From Citrus sinensis (taxonomy: Eukaryota; Streptophyta; Magnoliopsida; Sapindales; Rutaceae), in contig NC_068564.1 of NCBI RefSeq assembly GCF_022201045.2, forward strand, positions 1,736,001-1,800,000: a stretch of DNA of 64,000 bases. Direction: 5' to 3'. The notes under the pieces were generated by a model, which was given only the letters and a program-made list of their open reading frames with translations, was not told the origin of the DNA and did not search any database. Made by a program: the position numbers and the translations under genes. Positions 23,501-34,989 of this stretch are shown here, one piece after another. Position 1 is the stretch's first letter; each line of letters starts with the position of its first letter.

Positions 23501-26500
23501 GACGCGAGAATTTTTCTGCACTTGAGTAGCCGTGGTAAAAATAATTAACCAAAACAACTTAGTTCATCATAAAATTAAATGCAGAGCTGAATACTTCTAT
23601 CAAGCTTGTCCTTTCATAATTAGTTAAGCACAAACTACATTTCACATAAAATGAGAGACTATGTACTGTGAACCAAATAGAACACCAAACCTTCGGTCGA
23701 GGAATCAAGCTCTACTATCCAGTCTTCATCTCCCTTAATAGAGTATTTGTCAAACAACGCTTCCAGAGTGACTGATATCAAGATATCAACCATTTCATCT
23801 CCATGTTTTTGGGGATTGACTCTCTTATTGAACTCCAGATCAAAATACAGATGACATGGTAAACCCTGGAAGCAATACACCGTCGAAGCGTAAGAAATTT
23901 AGCAAAAATACTAGTTCTGTTAATACAACAATGGAATGCAGAAGTGATGGCAGTGGCTTAATCACACAAGGGTTTGGCTGTAACACTTGATGCTTCCATT
24001 TGAGATAAAATTTATTGTTTATACATTCCTATGCATATATAAAATGTACACAATTATTGACTAGCAAAATTTGATCCCTGTACAGTTCCCTAGTCGATTC
24101 TAACAATATCATAAAAAAGTGGCAGGAATTTGTTTCTTGTATCCTTGACATTCGCTGATTGCTATCATATGTAGGGGTGCAGATGTGTTTTCATTTATGA
24201 AAGGAATACCCGACAATTTTTACCTCCTGAATAACTTCATAATGGTGGCGAAATTTTGAATCCATTCTTTTGTACCTGAAATTGAAACGATCAGCACAAG
24301 CAGAGAAATTTAAATATATATATATATATATACAACATTGACAAGAATAACTACACAAGAAAATGTCATTAAAGAGAACCTCTGCCAGAACTCCTTGTAT
24401 GTTGAAACCAGAAACCTCCTTTGCCCATTATAGTGGTCTTGATAACTAAATATACGTACATTAGCATGACCTTTTGCAAACATAATTGCTTCATTCTGCC
24501 TTGGAAATGTCGCCCATATTTCCTTCCTAAGCAAACATACAGATAGCTAAGACAGACATACTGAAGCCGTTGCCTACAGTATTTGAAATATATTTGAAGC
24601 AGAAAAGGGCAGAAGTTGAGTTGCACAAATACCCCAAGTTTGATGAATCTTCTTTAGAGAGATCAACACGTATTTCACGCAATAATCGCAATAAGCTCAA
24701 TGGTCTTTTGGGAGGCACACCATGTGGAGTCCCATAAAATACAACAGGAGAAATCTGCTTCCCACTGTTAGAACATTTTGCTTTAACAGTTGATGAACCA
24801 AGCTGAAGGAACAGAGATACAAAATTCAATCAAAATTCTGTAACAGAATAGAGATCAAAAACATCAAAGATGGATTTACAAAAACTTTCAGCATTTGGTA
24901 TTAACTCAAAGAAACAAACTCTAAGCAAGCAAGTTTATCATTCCCTTACAATTAAAATTCATTCATTCAGAGAAAAGCTACAAACTATAATGGAGATTAT
25001 ATACTTTTTCCGAGCTGAAGTGTACATCAGTTGCACTTTTATGTCCATTGCCGGCTGATCCAGGAGAGAAAAGGCCAGACGATGAAGCTACCTCTTGTTT
25101 TGAACAATCTTGCTTCAATCTGTTTTTACTTCTTTTCCTCTCTCTCAAAGCAGATGCTGAAAACACACATACAGAAAAGTTCGGGTTTTTTATTTAATTA
25201 TACCCCATTTGCCCCTAAATATCAAATCTATACCCTATTACATACATGTGCCTCATGAAGGTGGAAAACGTAAAAAATATCCTTAAAAAAACTATTTATC
25301 TACATTTTCTTCCTCTCTTAGTTTCTTCCTCTCACCATTTATTTCATCTCTTACCTCCACTATAAAGGTTTTTGATAAATATAAACTCTTCAAAAGGTGC
25401 ATTATCAAGTGGTGGATAATGTATGTTTGAAATGTAAACATTTTGTATACTTAGGGTTTGATTTGATTCCATTACAAGTATATTTGCTGATGATTTATGA
25501 GTTTAATTATACATTATTCATTTTTGTGCTTACACATCCACCGCACTATTGCATAAAATGTGGGGATTTAAGGCATTAATTTAAGTTGTAAGTGATTGAA
25601 AAATCATTTCAGGAAGAAGTTGAGTACAAAGTCGAGTATTTAGTCGAGCAAGAAGTGAAGTAAGGGAATTGAGCAAGTCGAGTATCTAGTCGAGCGGGAA
25701 GTCAAGTACGCAAGTGAAGTAAGTCAAGTCAATTATGATATAAGTCGGGTATTAAGTCGAGAAATATGTTGAGTAAGAGTAAGCCTAGTAGTAAAGTATC
25801 CTTGACTCTTTACCCGACTTAATTAAAGGGAATTTTTTATTTCAATTTAAGTCGAGTATCCTTGATTAATTACCAGACTTTCACGAAAAGTCGAGAATTT
25901 TTGCTGATTGAATACTTAGATAAAGTTAAATTAAGGTTGAGTATCCTTGACTTTTTTTCCGACTTAATTGAAAGGGATTTTTTTTTATTTCAATTTAAGC
26001 TGAATATTCTCCACTAGTTACTAGAGTTTCATGAAAAGTCGAGAATTTTTGCTAAATGAATACTTGGGCAAGGTTAATTTAAGGTCGAATATTCTCGACT
26101 CTTTACTCAACTCACATAAAAATATAAAGAATTCTCCAAACAATTTTTCATTTTAATTAAAGTTGAGTATTCTCGACTATTTACTTAACTAATATGAAAA
26201 ATACAAGAATTTATGTTGAATTACTAATTGTGCATGGTTCAGTTAAAGTTGAGTATTCTCAACTATTTATCCGACTTTGAGGATATGAGTTCAGTTTTAT
26301 GAGAATTTAATTGAGGCTATTTTTGTACTTTCACTGATTTTATATATGTGTAAAATTTAAGAGTGTTATAATTTAAAGCATATATTAGGTATTTTGGAGG
26401 AAATGAGGTATATCCCACGCAATTCTCCCAAAAAGCAATAATAAATAAATAAATAAATTTGAAAAAAAAAGGGGGATAAATTACTATATCAATGAACTAT

Positions 26501-26786
26501 AAGTTATGCAAAAATGAAGAAAACTAAGTTTAAATTCCTCGATAATCAAAAAATTAACTGTAATTGAGTAAAACTATCATGAAAATAACTACATTGAAAG
26601 CTTTTAAAGAAACACACAAACAGTTGTAATCGCCAAAGCTGTAATGAAATTTCTGTGAATTTAAAAAGCTCAAGTGAAAGCCCTAATTTTGTGCGTTTTA
26701 ATTGAAATTGAGGGATGAAAGAGGAGCTTACGTGGAGGAGAGATGCCGCATTTGAAGCATTGGAAGAGTCGATCAACGTCGTCCAT
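20583..26786 (-). CDS. PRIMPOL: PrimPol, DNA-directed primase/polymerase
   Basis: Fourteen exons close in frame: 26786-26732, 25156-25005, 24802-24633, 24526-24380, 24275-24224, 23865-23691, 23515-23433, 23099-22887, 22547-22431, 22324-22189, 21640-21533, 21388-21323, 21229-20964, 20666-20583, giving 607 residues. The archaeo-eukaryotic primase motifs are all there: motif I DLE in CHLYFDLEFNK (about 200-202), motif II SRH in EEKFSRHLIIR (about 254-256), and motif III Asp in LFVDTAVYSRNR (about 314). The C-terminal zinc site is also complete: C458 in YCERIGREH, H465, and C485/C490 in KCHDPDC. PrimPol re-primes stalled forks in nucleus and organelles. The short N-terminal exon carries a CxxC-like CFKCG. 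Intron 1 (1.6 kb) hosts a palindromic-module transposon. This is the first gene here to be placed confidently by catalytic residues. Confidence 0.93.
21851..22070. repeat. 110-bp tandem duplication in PrimPol intron 10
   Basis: Two adjacent copies of a 110-bp unit (21851-21960 and 21961-22070) share CAAAGTTTAAGAAATCA and CTTAACCATGTAATTCAAG with about 94% identity by eye; a third copy starts at 22071 with CCACAAACAT and stops. It lies wholly inside an intron. Confidence 0.85.
25183..26429. mobile_element. Palindromic-module MULE-like element, copy A (PrimPol intron 1)
   Basis: 1247 bp. It starts GGGTTTTTTATTTAA.TATACCCC and ends ...GGTATATCCCACGCAATTCTCCC. These ends match the second copy at 58041-58700, as do the 80 bp next to each end. 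The interior is a chain of modules of about 100-130 bp, each with a sequence such as AGTCGAGTAT followed by the inverse CTCGACT, then TTACCCGACTT and AAAAGTCGAGAATTTTTGCT. The copy A target duplication is unclear (GAAAAGTTC against AAAAAGCAA). There is no protein-coding content. Family inferred as Mutator-like from copy B's 9-bp duplication and GGG...CCC ends. Confidence 0.7.
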
Positions 26787-28521
26787 TTGATTTGCTTTTG
26801 TGTTTCTTTTTTATGACATTTTTGTTTTTCAAGGTGGGGGTCTTTTCGATTCAGAGATGTATCGATTTTCGATTGCAGCGATGCGAGAAAAATGAATTTT
26901 ATGAAGGAAATTTTGAAAAGACAAAACTACCCCAAATTTGGAGGGAAATTCGTTAAACGAATCTGAAACTGAAATTATAAGACCGTTAAAATTGTATATC
27001 ATACTTATTTTGAAACTTCAAGTTTTTTTTTTTCTTTTTGGGGGTTAAATTTCAAGGTTATTATAAGTATTTTTGTAATAATTAACTGATAATAATAATG
27101 ATGTTGCAAGCCACACATTTCCATTAGTAAAGAAAAGAGTCCATTTATTACCTCAATTTTTAATCTAATTTTATGAAGTTTATAAATTATATTCTTGAGT
27201 TGATTTTAGTTTTCATAATTAGGATCAATGTCTAAGAGGCTGTTTATGTTTTTATCAACTTAATAAAAATTCTCAATCATTAAGTTATTAAACTAATTTT
27301 TTTAGTTTTTACTTAATCTAAAAGTCTGAATGATATTATTAAAAGATATTTTCTAATATATTTCTATTTAATTAATTATTTTTATCCTTACCTAAATAAT
27401 ATTTAATAATTAACATTATTACTCATCTCTATAACTTGTGACAATATCGTGCACAAGTACACTATTATTATTTTTATCTTTTTATTTTCTTCAAATTAAC
27501 ATTATTTATCTTCATAATTTTTTATGAATATTTTTTTCATATAAAAACATCATAAACTACAATATAATTGATTAACATAACATATACTAATTTAAAATAT
27601 TAAAGAGTTGTATTCAATTGAATATGATTTATATTATGATAATATATTGTCTTATTTATGTTCTTTCAGATGTTTATTATTTATTTAACATATGTAATTT
27701 GTAAACGCATAAATGTAAAAATATTAATTTTCAGATTTTTTAAGTTAAAAAAAAACCTAGTATTTATGTTTAGTGATTGAAACAAAAAATAAATATATTA
27801 TTCAGATTCAAACATTTAGTTTTATTCAGAATTCAATCCAATTTAAGTCTATTTAGATTTCAGTTAAAATAACAAATGTCACCTAAATACATGTAAACTA
27901 AATTAGAATTAATTTTCAATTGATACCTAGCGATAGTTACAAACACTCATCACTCATGAACTTTTACTGAATTAAAATTTTTATTTTTGTAATAGATAAG
28001 AAAATAACATCAAAATCTTAGCACCACAATCTTAATGATAATTGTTTGACTGGTAAATGAGTAATAATATATTTTTAAGTTCTTGTAAAAACTAATGTAA
28101 TATAAGATTATTGATTGAATGAATGAAGATCATGTAATCTGATTTCAAAGTTGCCTGTGGGGTTTCCTTCAATATTTAATTTGAAAACCATACCAAACAA
28201 CTAATTGGCCACTCAAAAGATTATCTTATGCCTAACTTTATTGTGAATACTGACGAACGACCAGACAAAGTGCATTAACATTTAAGTAAAACCGACTTTC
28301 ATCACCGTAGCTAATTATTGTTAACTTTTATGTAAATTTGCAATTTTTTTATTAAGTGACGTTCTGATCAATTAAGTTAGGTTTTAGGGCCAGTGAGGTT
28401 ACAGTCGGTGTCATTTCTCCATTTCTTAATGTATTTGTCATATCTTATAAATACCGAACTTTCATAACTAAACTAACTTCACTCGTTCTCTTCTTTTATC
28501 AAACTTCCGTTGGTTTTGACA
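26787..28521. other. Intergenic region between PrimPol and the DUF21/CBS gene
   Basis: The two genes are divergent, so both promoters lie here. A good TATA box TATAAATA is at 28446-28453, 69 bp before the DUF21/CBS start codon. The middle (27000-28300) is very AT-rich with no gene or clear transposon ends. Confidence 0.5.
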
Positions 28522-31500
28522 ATGGCAGCAAATGATGTTCCTTGTTGCGAGCCTATGTTCTGGGTCTATTTAGTCATATGTGTCGGTCTTGTTTCTTTTG
28601 CTGGCCTCATGTCAGGCCTTACTCTGGGACTCATGTCCCTTAGCCTTGTTGATCTTGAGGTTCTAATGAGAGCTGGCCAGCCCCAAGACCGCAAGAATGC
28701 AGGTCAGTATCAGTGTGGACTTCTAATGTGAAATTTTTCAAACACCAGATATATGATTGTGTTAGTTTCCATCTGTTGACTATGCTCATCTCCTGATCAT
28801 TTCTTCATGGCAGAGAAGATTCTGCCCATTGTTAAGAATCAGCATCTACTCTTATGTACACTCCTCATAGGAAATGCCATGGCAATGGAGGTATTATAAA
28901 TTTGTTCTTCGCGGATTAGCTTTACAATCCTCAAACTAAAGTTTAGTTAACTAATCTGAATTCTGCTTTTGCTAAGGCCTTGCCAATTTTCCTGGATGCG
29001 CTGCTTCCTGCTTGGGCTTCTATAGTGATATCAGTCACCCTAATACTTGCCTTTGGTGAGGTACAGTATTCTTGAACTGGAAATTTGCTGCAAATTTTGA
29101 TTGTTTTGTTGTTGATATCTTGGAATTTTTTTATGTAGTTGACTTTATTTTTCTTTTTAGATTATCCCTCAAGCTGTGTGTTCTCGATATGGACTCAGTG
29201 TTGGTGCAAAACTGTCGGTTCTTGTTCGATTGATCGTAATTGTTCTCTTCCCTATAGCTTATCCAATAAGCAAGGTACTTAGCTTCAATCCAGGGGCGAA
29301 AAGCTAGGAATTTTCTACAGACCGAGATACACTAATTTTTTTTTAAGTAAAAAAAAAAAATCTTAAAATAAAGCTGTTAAATCAAACAATAACACTAAAT
29401 TAATATTTTTTAGATTTCAGAAATACCCAGTGAATTAAGTTCATTTAACAAGAAAATTTATCAATTTCAAAGTTGTGACTATGATTCCCTGTAGTTTATC
29501 TCACAACTTGGCACCATTAGATGGTTCTAATTTATTGAATTTTAATATCTTTTAATTATCTGACAATGCTTAATCTATGAGTGCGGTACCTTTAAAAAAC
29601 AATGGATAGACTACAACCTTAAAGAATTAAAAGCCAAACGAGTAATATCTTATCATCACAAGTTTGTTTAAGGCTGGAAAAAAAAAAAAAAAAGATATAG
29701 AACAAGAGAATGTATCTGGTGGGCGCCAGCTACACTAAATCCGGGCTTCTCTTGTGCCAGCTGCTTGATTGGCTCCTAGGCAAAAGACATTCAGCACTTC
29801 TGCGACGCGCAGAGCTTAAAACATTAGTAGACATGCATGGAAATGAGGTAAGTTCCGATCTAAGGATCTGTCAATTCACCAGCTCAGACGTGATGCGTAT
29901 TAATTTTTAGGCAGGGAAAGGTGGAGAATTGACACATGATGAAACAACAATTATCACTGGAGCTCTGGACATGACACAAAAGACAGCAAAAGATGCAATG
30001 ACGGCCATGTCGAAAATTTTCTCACTTGATATAAATTCAAGACTCGATGAGTAAGGCTAGCTCTTACTCTTGTGTTGCTTAATATTTTCATAGATTTGCC
30101 TCATATCAAACTCGTGGTGTAATATTATTGCAGGAAAACAATGGGGTTAATAATAAGCAATGGACATAGCCGCGTGCCTATCTACGTAGGGACCCCAACA
30201 AATATTATTGGTGCTATTTTGGTAAGATATTTTGATCTTTCGAAGGGACAGGCATATCTGTGACGGTACAATATCAGACTTTTAGCCTTATTTGTCTGAG
30301 AATAGAATTTATACTCTACGGGTGTCTTTGTAAGTTTGTACTTCATGTATACATGTGCTGCTAATCTAACCAAGATAAAATATTCTATAGGTAAAAAATT
30401 TGATCAAGTATCGCCCAGAAGATGAAACTCCCATCAGAAATCTTACTATTAGGAGAATTCCTAGGTATAACATTGCCCAGTTGATGAATTTTGACAGCTT
30501 CATATGCTCATGTTTGATTTAATTGATAGTTTTTGCTATATGATTTTCAAAATCTGTGGTAGGGTGCATGATCAGTTACCTCTCTATGACATACTGGATC
30601 AATTTCAAAAGGGCCACAGCCACATGGCTGTTGTTGTTAAGTGCAAGAACGACTCTAAGGAGATTGCAGAAATGGAAAAATCCAAAGCTCCCATGCAGCA
30701 TGACATAAACATCAACTCGAATTTGAAGCAGAGACAAGGAGAGTTGAAAGGTAAAATTAGCAGAAACAGAACAATGTCATTTGCTTCAGCTGCAAATGAT
30801 AGCTGTAACAGCACGCAAGTTTGTATGATGCTCTATAATATTTTCAGGAAATGTTCAAAATGAGCAGTTCAATGCGTACATGAATTCACCCTCTGTGATC
30901 TCTAGTGACATTGATATCCAAAGTTCAATGGCAAAGAGTGCCGATTTACATCTGTGCTTGAAGAAATGGGAACGACAAGACGTAAAAATATCAAAGGAAG
31001 AATTGGAATCTCTTCCCAGTGTAGATGAAGAGGTCATTGGAATCATCACTCTCGAGGATGTTATGGAGGAACTGCTACAAGTTAGTGTTTTAATAACTAT
31101 TTGCATATATTTGTAAGTTACAACTTAGATGTTTGAGGCTTCAATTCTGTTTCTGTAGGAAGAGATACTGGATGAGACAGATGATTACGTAGACGTGCAC
31201 AGGAAGTAATTGCCGTTTTCATTAATTTCTCCAAATTTAGCTAACCCACGGTCATCATTTTCCAATAATACATATTTTTGGACGAACTCTCTCTCTTGTG
31301 CAGAATTAAAATCAATATGCTAGAGTCACAAAAATCACCATCTCCTGGAGCAGCATTCGTTTCTCGTCTAAGAAGAACTCCAATGGATTCCCCAATTCCT
31401 TCGCATCATGATCAGACTCCAGTATCTTCATATAATCATAGTCCTATAATACATTCACCTGCATCGCCATACATTCAATCCCCATTTATTAGACCAACAT

Positions 31501-31732
31501 TATCTGCATCCCCAGGAAAATCTTTGCCAACTTCTTTGGCCACATTAACAGAGACGACTGGCCACTCGCCACCAGCACACCGGGTAACTTGAAATATTGC
31601 TACATAATTTTTTGTTTTGCTAAGATTAACGCGCACCCTTTTCAGTGCAGCATATGGAAAGGTCAATATCTTCTTTTTGCTGATTGGATTTTAACTTAGC
31701 AGGTTTCAAGAAAATCATATGAGAAGCTGTGA
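28522..31732 (+). CDS. DUF21 and CBS domain membrane protein (At5g52790-like, CNNM family)
   Basis: Thirteen exons close in frame: 28522-28702, 28814-28890, 28977-29060, 29161-29274, 29761-29847, 29911-30050, 30134-30221, 30391-30464, 30563-30750, 30848-31080, 31159-31205, 31304-31583, 31703-31732, giving 540 residues. Four hydrophobic segments lie in the first 150 residues, beginning [20 protein letters not shown] then [17 protein letters not shown], a hallmark of DUF21. The CBS pair follows ([61 protein letters not shown]). CNNM/ACDP relatives handle magnesium and other divalent cations; in plants the role is less clear. The tail is Ser/Pro-rich. The last exon is only 30 nt (VSRKSYEKL, stop); if not spliced, the protein ends two codons after the 12th exon, at 31592. 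Confidence 0.9.
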
Positions 31733-32270
31733 AGACCAGAAGATCCACTGACATTGTCCTCTTTGATGTGAAACTTATGTAAGAATTGCGAATGCAAAAT
31801 GAAGAAATGAACATTAATATGAGCAGCATTGATATCAATGGGGATAGAGTCTACAAATTGTGGTAACAGATCCCACAGATGTTCACACATTTTAAAATGT
31901 AAATTTGAGAATGGATAACCATGTCAACTACAACAACGTTGAATGATCAGTAGACACTGCAAGAGAAACTCGTGTTTACTGATCAGCTGTACTTGCTTTT
32001 AAATTTAGTTCATGTTTACTTACATGAGATGACCCACACAGCCCTTTGAACTCTCTTGGATAAAGACAAAAGCCAGCAAAGCAATTCTCAACACTTCATA
32101 TCATCACATTAACAACATATATCAAAAACGCCCAAGACAAGTAAATGATGATCCATAATCCATTTATCACAAACAAAATTTGATACATTAACAAACCATG
32201 ATTCACCCCATCATTAATTTCTGACTCTTATTTATTTTCCTTCTTAATTCTTCTAAGAAACCCCCATAAT

Positions 32271-32363
32271 TTAGCAAATAACACAAGCATTAGCAGCACC
32301 AAGCACTTTATAGGCACCGTAACCACGAACAAGCTCCGCTATTTTCTTTTTCTCATCATCCTC
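32271..32363 (-). pseudogene. Detached 3' end of HPP gene 1 (CaaX tail)
   Basis: On the far side of the solo LTR, 30 codons remain in frame and end AANACVIC then TAA. CVIC is a CaaX box for farnesylation, the same as in HPP gene 2. The codon phase at the target duplication (GAGGA on this strand) is the same on both sides of the LTR, so this was the original end of the gene. Confidence 0.8.
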
Positions 32364-33029
32364 TGTTGTGTATTCAGTGAATCAAATCAAAAGGATGAAA
32401 CGGCAGTGCTAACTTGCGTTTTGTGAAGCTCAGTCACCTCAGCTAAACGACGCACAAAACTGCGTTTGGATAAGTAAATGAATTACTTATTGCAACGACA
32501 TGAAGCCCTGACGTTTTGGAGTTAATGAAGCACGAGCTGAGCACGTGCGATCTAAAGGTTGTTAAAAAACCGTTATTTGCACATGGTCCTCACGTGTGTT
32601 TCTGGAAAAGCCTCTTGAGTGGTTTATAAGCTGACAGACGCAGCTGAAAACGGAGAGTGTTGAGAGACTGAGAGCATTGTGATAAGAGAAAGAAAGCTTC
32701 AAGAACCAGGGGTTTTCTTGTTCCTTATTGAGTGCTTGTTAATCTCTGTAATCAAGACTTGAGCCATATCAATAAAGCTGATAAGTTTGTTCCCCCGTGG
32801 ATGTAAGTCAATGCAGATTGACTGAACCACGTTAGCTAGCTGTGTCCTGTGATTTCTTGTTTTCAGTTCGTTTCTTTGTTTGTTTCTACACTCAATCTTA
32901 GTCTTAGTTAATTGATCATTAATTCATTAGCTTTCTGATTGTCTTTGTGAGGCATCTTGTTGATTCTATTCCAAGAATCTTGGGGGAGTATTCTGTAAAG
33001 CTTCTGTTATCAGCTTATCAGAATCTTCA
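32364..33029 (+). mobile_element. Solo LTR (retrotransposon fossil) inside HPP gene 1
   Basis: 666 bp, beginning TGTTGTGTATTC and ending GAATCTTCA (TG...CA), flanked by an exact 5-bp duplication TCCTC at 32359-32363 and 33030-33034. In plus orientation it has a TATA-like GTTTATAAGC near 32619, a polyadenylation-like AATAAAG near 32771, and no coding or primer-site internal region, so it reads as a single LTR left by recombination between two. The style (CCCCCGTGGATGTAAGTCA) suggests a Ty1/Copia-type plant element, which is a tentative call. Identical duplications fit a fairly young event; a lone LTR cannot be dated further. Confidence 0.7.
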
Positions 33030-33496
33030 TCCTCCTTTTTTTTCTCATCATCATCCTTCTTTTTTTTTCCCTCAGGCTCTTTTGCTGGCCCCACAGACAC
33101 TATCTCTGCGTGGCACAGCTTCTTGAGCTTGCTCACTAAACTCACCAGATCAATGTCTCCAATCACTGTCAGTTTCTTCTCCTTCTCGTCCATTGAAGCG
33201 GTATCCACCCCTTCAGAAAGCAAAAGAAAAAATAAAATCTATCCTTTTACACAGTAATTAATAAATAAAGAAAATGTTAAATTTAATACCTGCAAGGCCA
33301 ACCATGGTCTTCAAGACTTTGGTCCTTGCTTTTTTATCATCTACTCCAACTTTGAACACTGCTTTCTGAAACAAAACAAAGATCACATACAGTTAAGATC
33401 TTCATCAAAATGATTTATTGACACAGCATTTTATGTGCAAGTGTGACTGAAAAATAAAAAATTTGCAGCAATGAAGAAAAAAAAAACCACCTTCAT
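32966..33496 (-). CDS. Heavy-metal-associated domain protein (HPP gene 1), 3' end interrupted
   Basis: Exons 33496-33491 (ATG AAG only), 33365-33290 and 33210-32966. The product would be 108 residues. [39 protein letters not shown] and [20 protein letters not shown] form an HMA fold without the metal-binding CxxC, the plant HPP type. In this tandem cluster the normal end is a Lys/Glu-rich linker and a CaaX box. Here the frame runs into a solo LTR after [10 protein letters not shown] and ends with residues read from it ([14 protein letters not shown]). The isoprenylation tail is on the far side. It may be expressed as a soluble, unprenylated protein or may be a pseudogene. It shares its exon plan and exon sizes (6, 76, rest) with gene 2. 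Confidence 0.75.
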
Positions 33497-34446
33497 TTTC
33501 AAAGTTGTAAAGAGAGTTGCTGATCGAAAGCCAAGAGATGGCTTGAGCAGAGCAAGAATTTGCAGCTTTGTGAAAAGAAATGATACGAGCCGAAGCTGTG
33601 AAGTGAATTTATAATGAAAACAAGGAGCGTGAGCTGAGTCAAAAGTGACTGTCAACGGTACGTAATAGAGTTAGAAAATGTTTTATCACTTTCATGGTCT
33701 ATAAACGCGTTTGTGGTCTGGGAGGGAAAATGGGCTGCCAAGCCTGGGCCCGGGAAAAAGTCCGGCCCTCACTTGTCAGGGTCGGACCATTTTTAAGTCT
33801 GGATTTTTTGAAAACTTTTTAATAAATTTTTTATATACTATTTAATAGTTAAAAAATTTTAACATTTTAGTGCCTTCTAAATTCCAAAATATATATATTT
33901 TTTTTGAATATCTACAATAAAAGTTTGAGAATAGATGTAGATTTTTTTTATAAAAAAAAATCCAATATATCATATTATCATTGAATAATAACTAGGAATT
34001 GCAATAGAAATCATTATTTATTCTTGAGTTGAACTTTCTTTCAAAGTAATTCATCTTCACTTAACAAATATTTTCATATAAATTCAAAAATCATTTTTGC
34101 TAAGACCCAAAACATCCTTAGAATGATACCACCTTAATTACTATCAAACAATTATTAGTCTCTTCTCACAAATTTTTTTCTAACAATAACTTTACAAGTA
34201 ATAAAGTGAAAAAAGAAAACAACAATAGAGAATGGACAAATACAATATGGTCAATCTGCATTCCGAAAAGGAAAGAACTTAAAAAATATCTGTCCTAAAA
34301 ATAAATAAATATAAACAAATTTATCTTTTGGAAAAAAAGCATCACCATACATTTGTTTTGGATAAGATAATTAGCTACAATAAGTCAATAACACATTAAC
34401 ACGCACTTATGGTCTGGTCACAAAAGCTACAGCTAAAAAAGCACTT
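33497..34446. other. Intergenic region between HPP gene 1 and PAM68L
   Basis: AT-rich except for a short GC-rich patch at 33735-33800 (GGGCCCGGGAAAAAGTCCGG and GGGTCGGACC) that looks like a piece of a transposon. No gene was seen. Confidence 0.4.
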
Positions 34447-34989
34447 ATGAGAACTCTTCTTTCTTCCCAAAACCCGCTTCTGCTTTTCCAAAAGCCTTCA
34501 GTATGGAATCTCAGAAGCTCTTTTACCCACCCCACAACCCAGCAAAGCCTAACAAGCCATCCCACCACATCATGGAAACTTCATGCCAATGCAAAAGGGT
34601 TTGGAGCCAGAAACACTTCACCACCAGCTAGCTTAAACAAGAGTGCTTCTGACGACAAGAACAACAACAACAATAACAGTGATGAGGATCATCTTCCACA
34701 GGTGGTATTGGAGAGAATCATAGTGAGAATCTTGGTCTCTGTTGGGGTTCCATTGGCCACCGGCATAGCTTCCTTGCATTTCTTTGGTGTTGTGAAGGAA
34801 AAGCAGCTCTTTGATTTGCCACTTTGGATTCCATTGGTAACAACTTTCCTGACTTTTGGACTATCTGCTGTTGGAATTGCTTATGGGTCACTTTCTAGTA
34901 GCTGGGATGCAGAGAAGCAAGGTTCATTGCTTGGATTTGAGGAAGCTAAGCAGAATTGGGTTGAGATTTGGAATGAAGATGACGGTTAA
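34447..34989 (+). CDS. PAM68L: PAM68-like protein (DUF3464), NDH/photosystem assembly
   Basis: A single exon of 180 residues. The first 55-60 residues are rich in Ser, Thr and Asn and look like a plastid transit peptide. After a poly-Asn and acidic spacer come two membrane segments: IIVRILVSVGVPLATGIASL and then WIPLVTTFLTFGLSAVGIAY. The block SSSWDAEKQGSLLGFEEAKQ is a PAM68/DUF3464 hallmark. PAM68 assembles photosystem II; the PAM68L paralogue is needed for the chloroplast NDH complex in Arabidopsis (At5g52780). The position next to At5g52790- and HMA-like genes agrees with PAM68L rather than PAM68. It acts in the thylakoid membrane. Confidence 0.9.
   Translation: MRTLLSSQNPLLLFQKPSVWNLRSSFTHPTTQQSLTSHPTTSWKLHANAKGFGARNTSPPASLNKSASDDKNNNNNNSDEDHLPQVVLERIIVRILVSVGVPLATGIASLHFFGVVKEKQLFDLPLWIPLVTTFLTFGLSAVGIAYGSLSSSWDAEKQGSLLGFEEAKQNWVEIWNEDDG

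Noticed and set aside
24310-24626. Overlapping minus-strand frames with different starts
   Set aside because: They are the PrimPol exon 4 region extended into introns in two frames; only one joins in phase.
33735-33800. GC-rich patch as part of an LTR element
   Set aside because: No TG/CA ends, duplication or internal features were found nearby; kept only as an unplaced patch.
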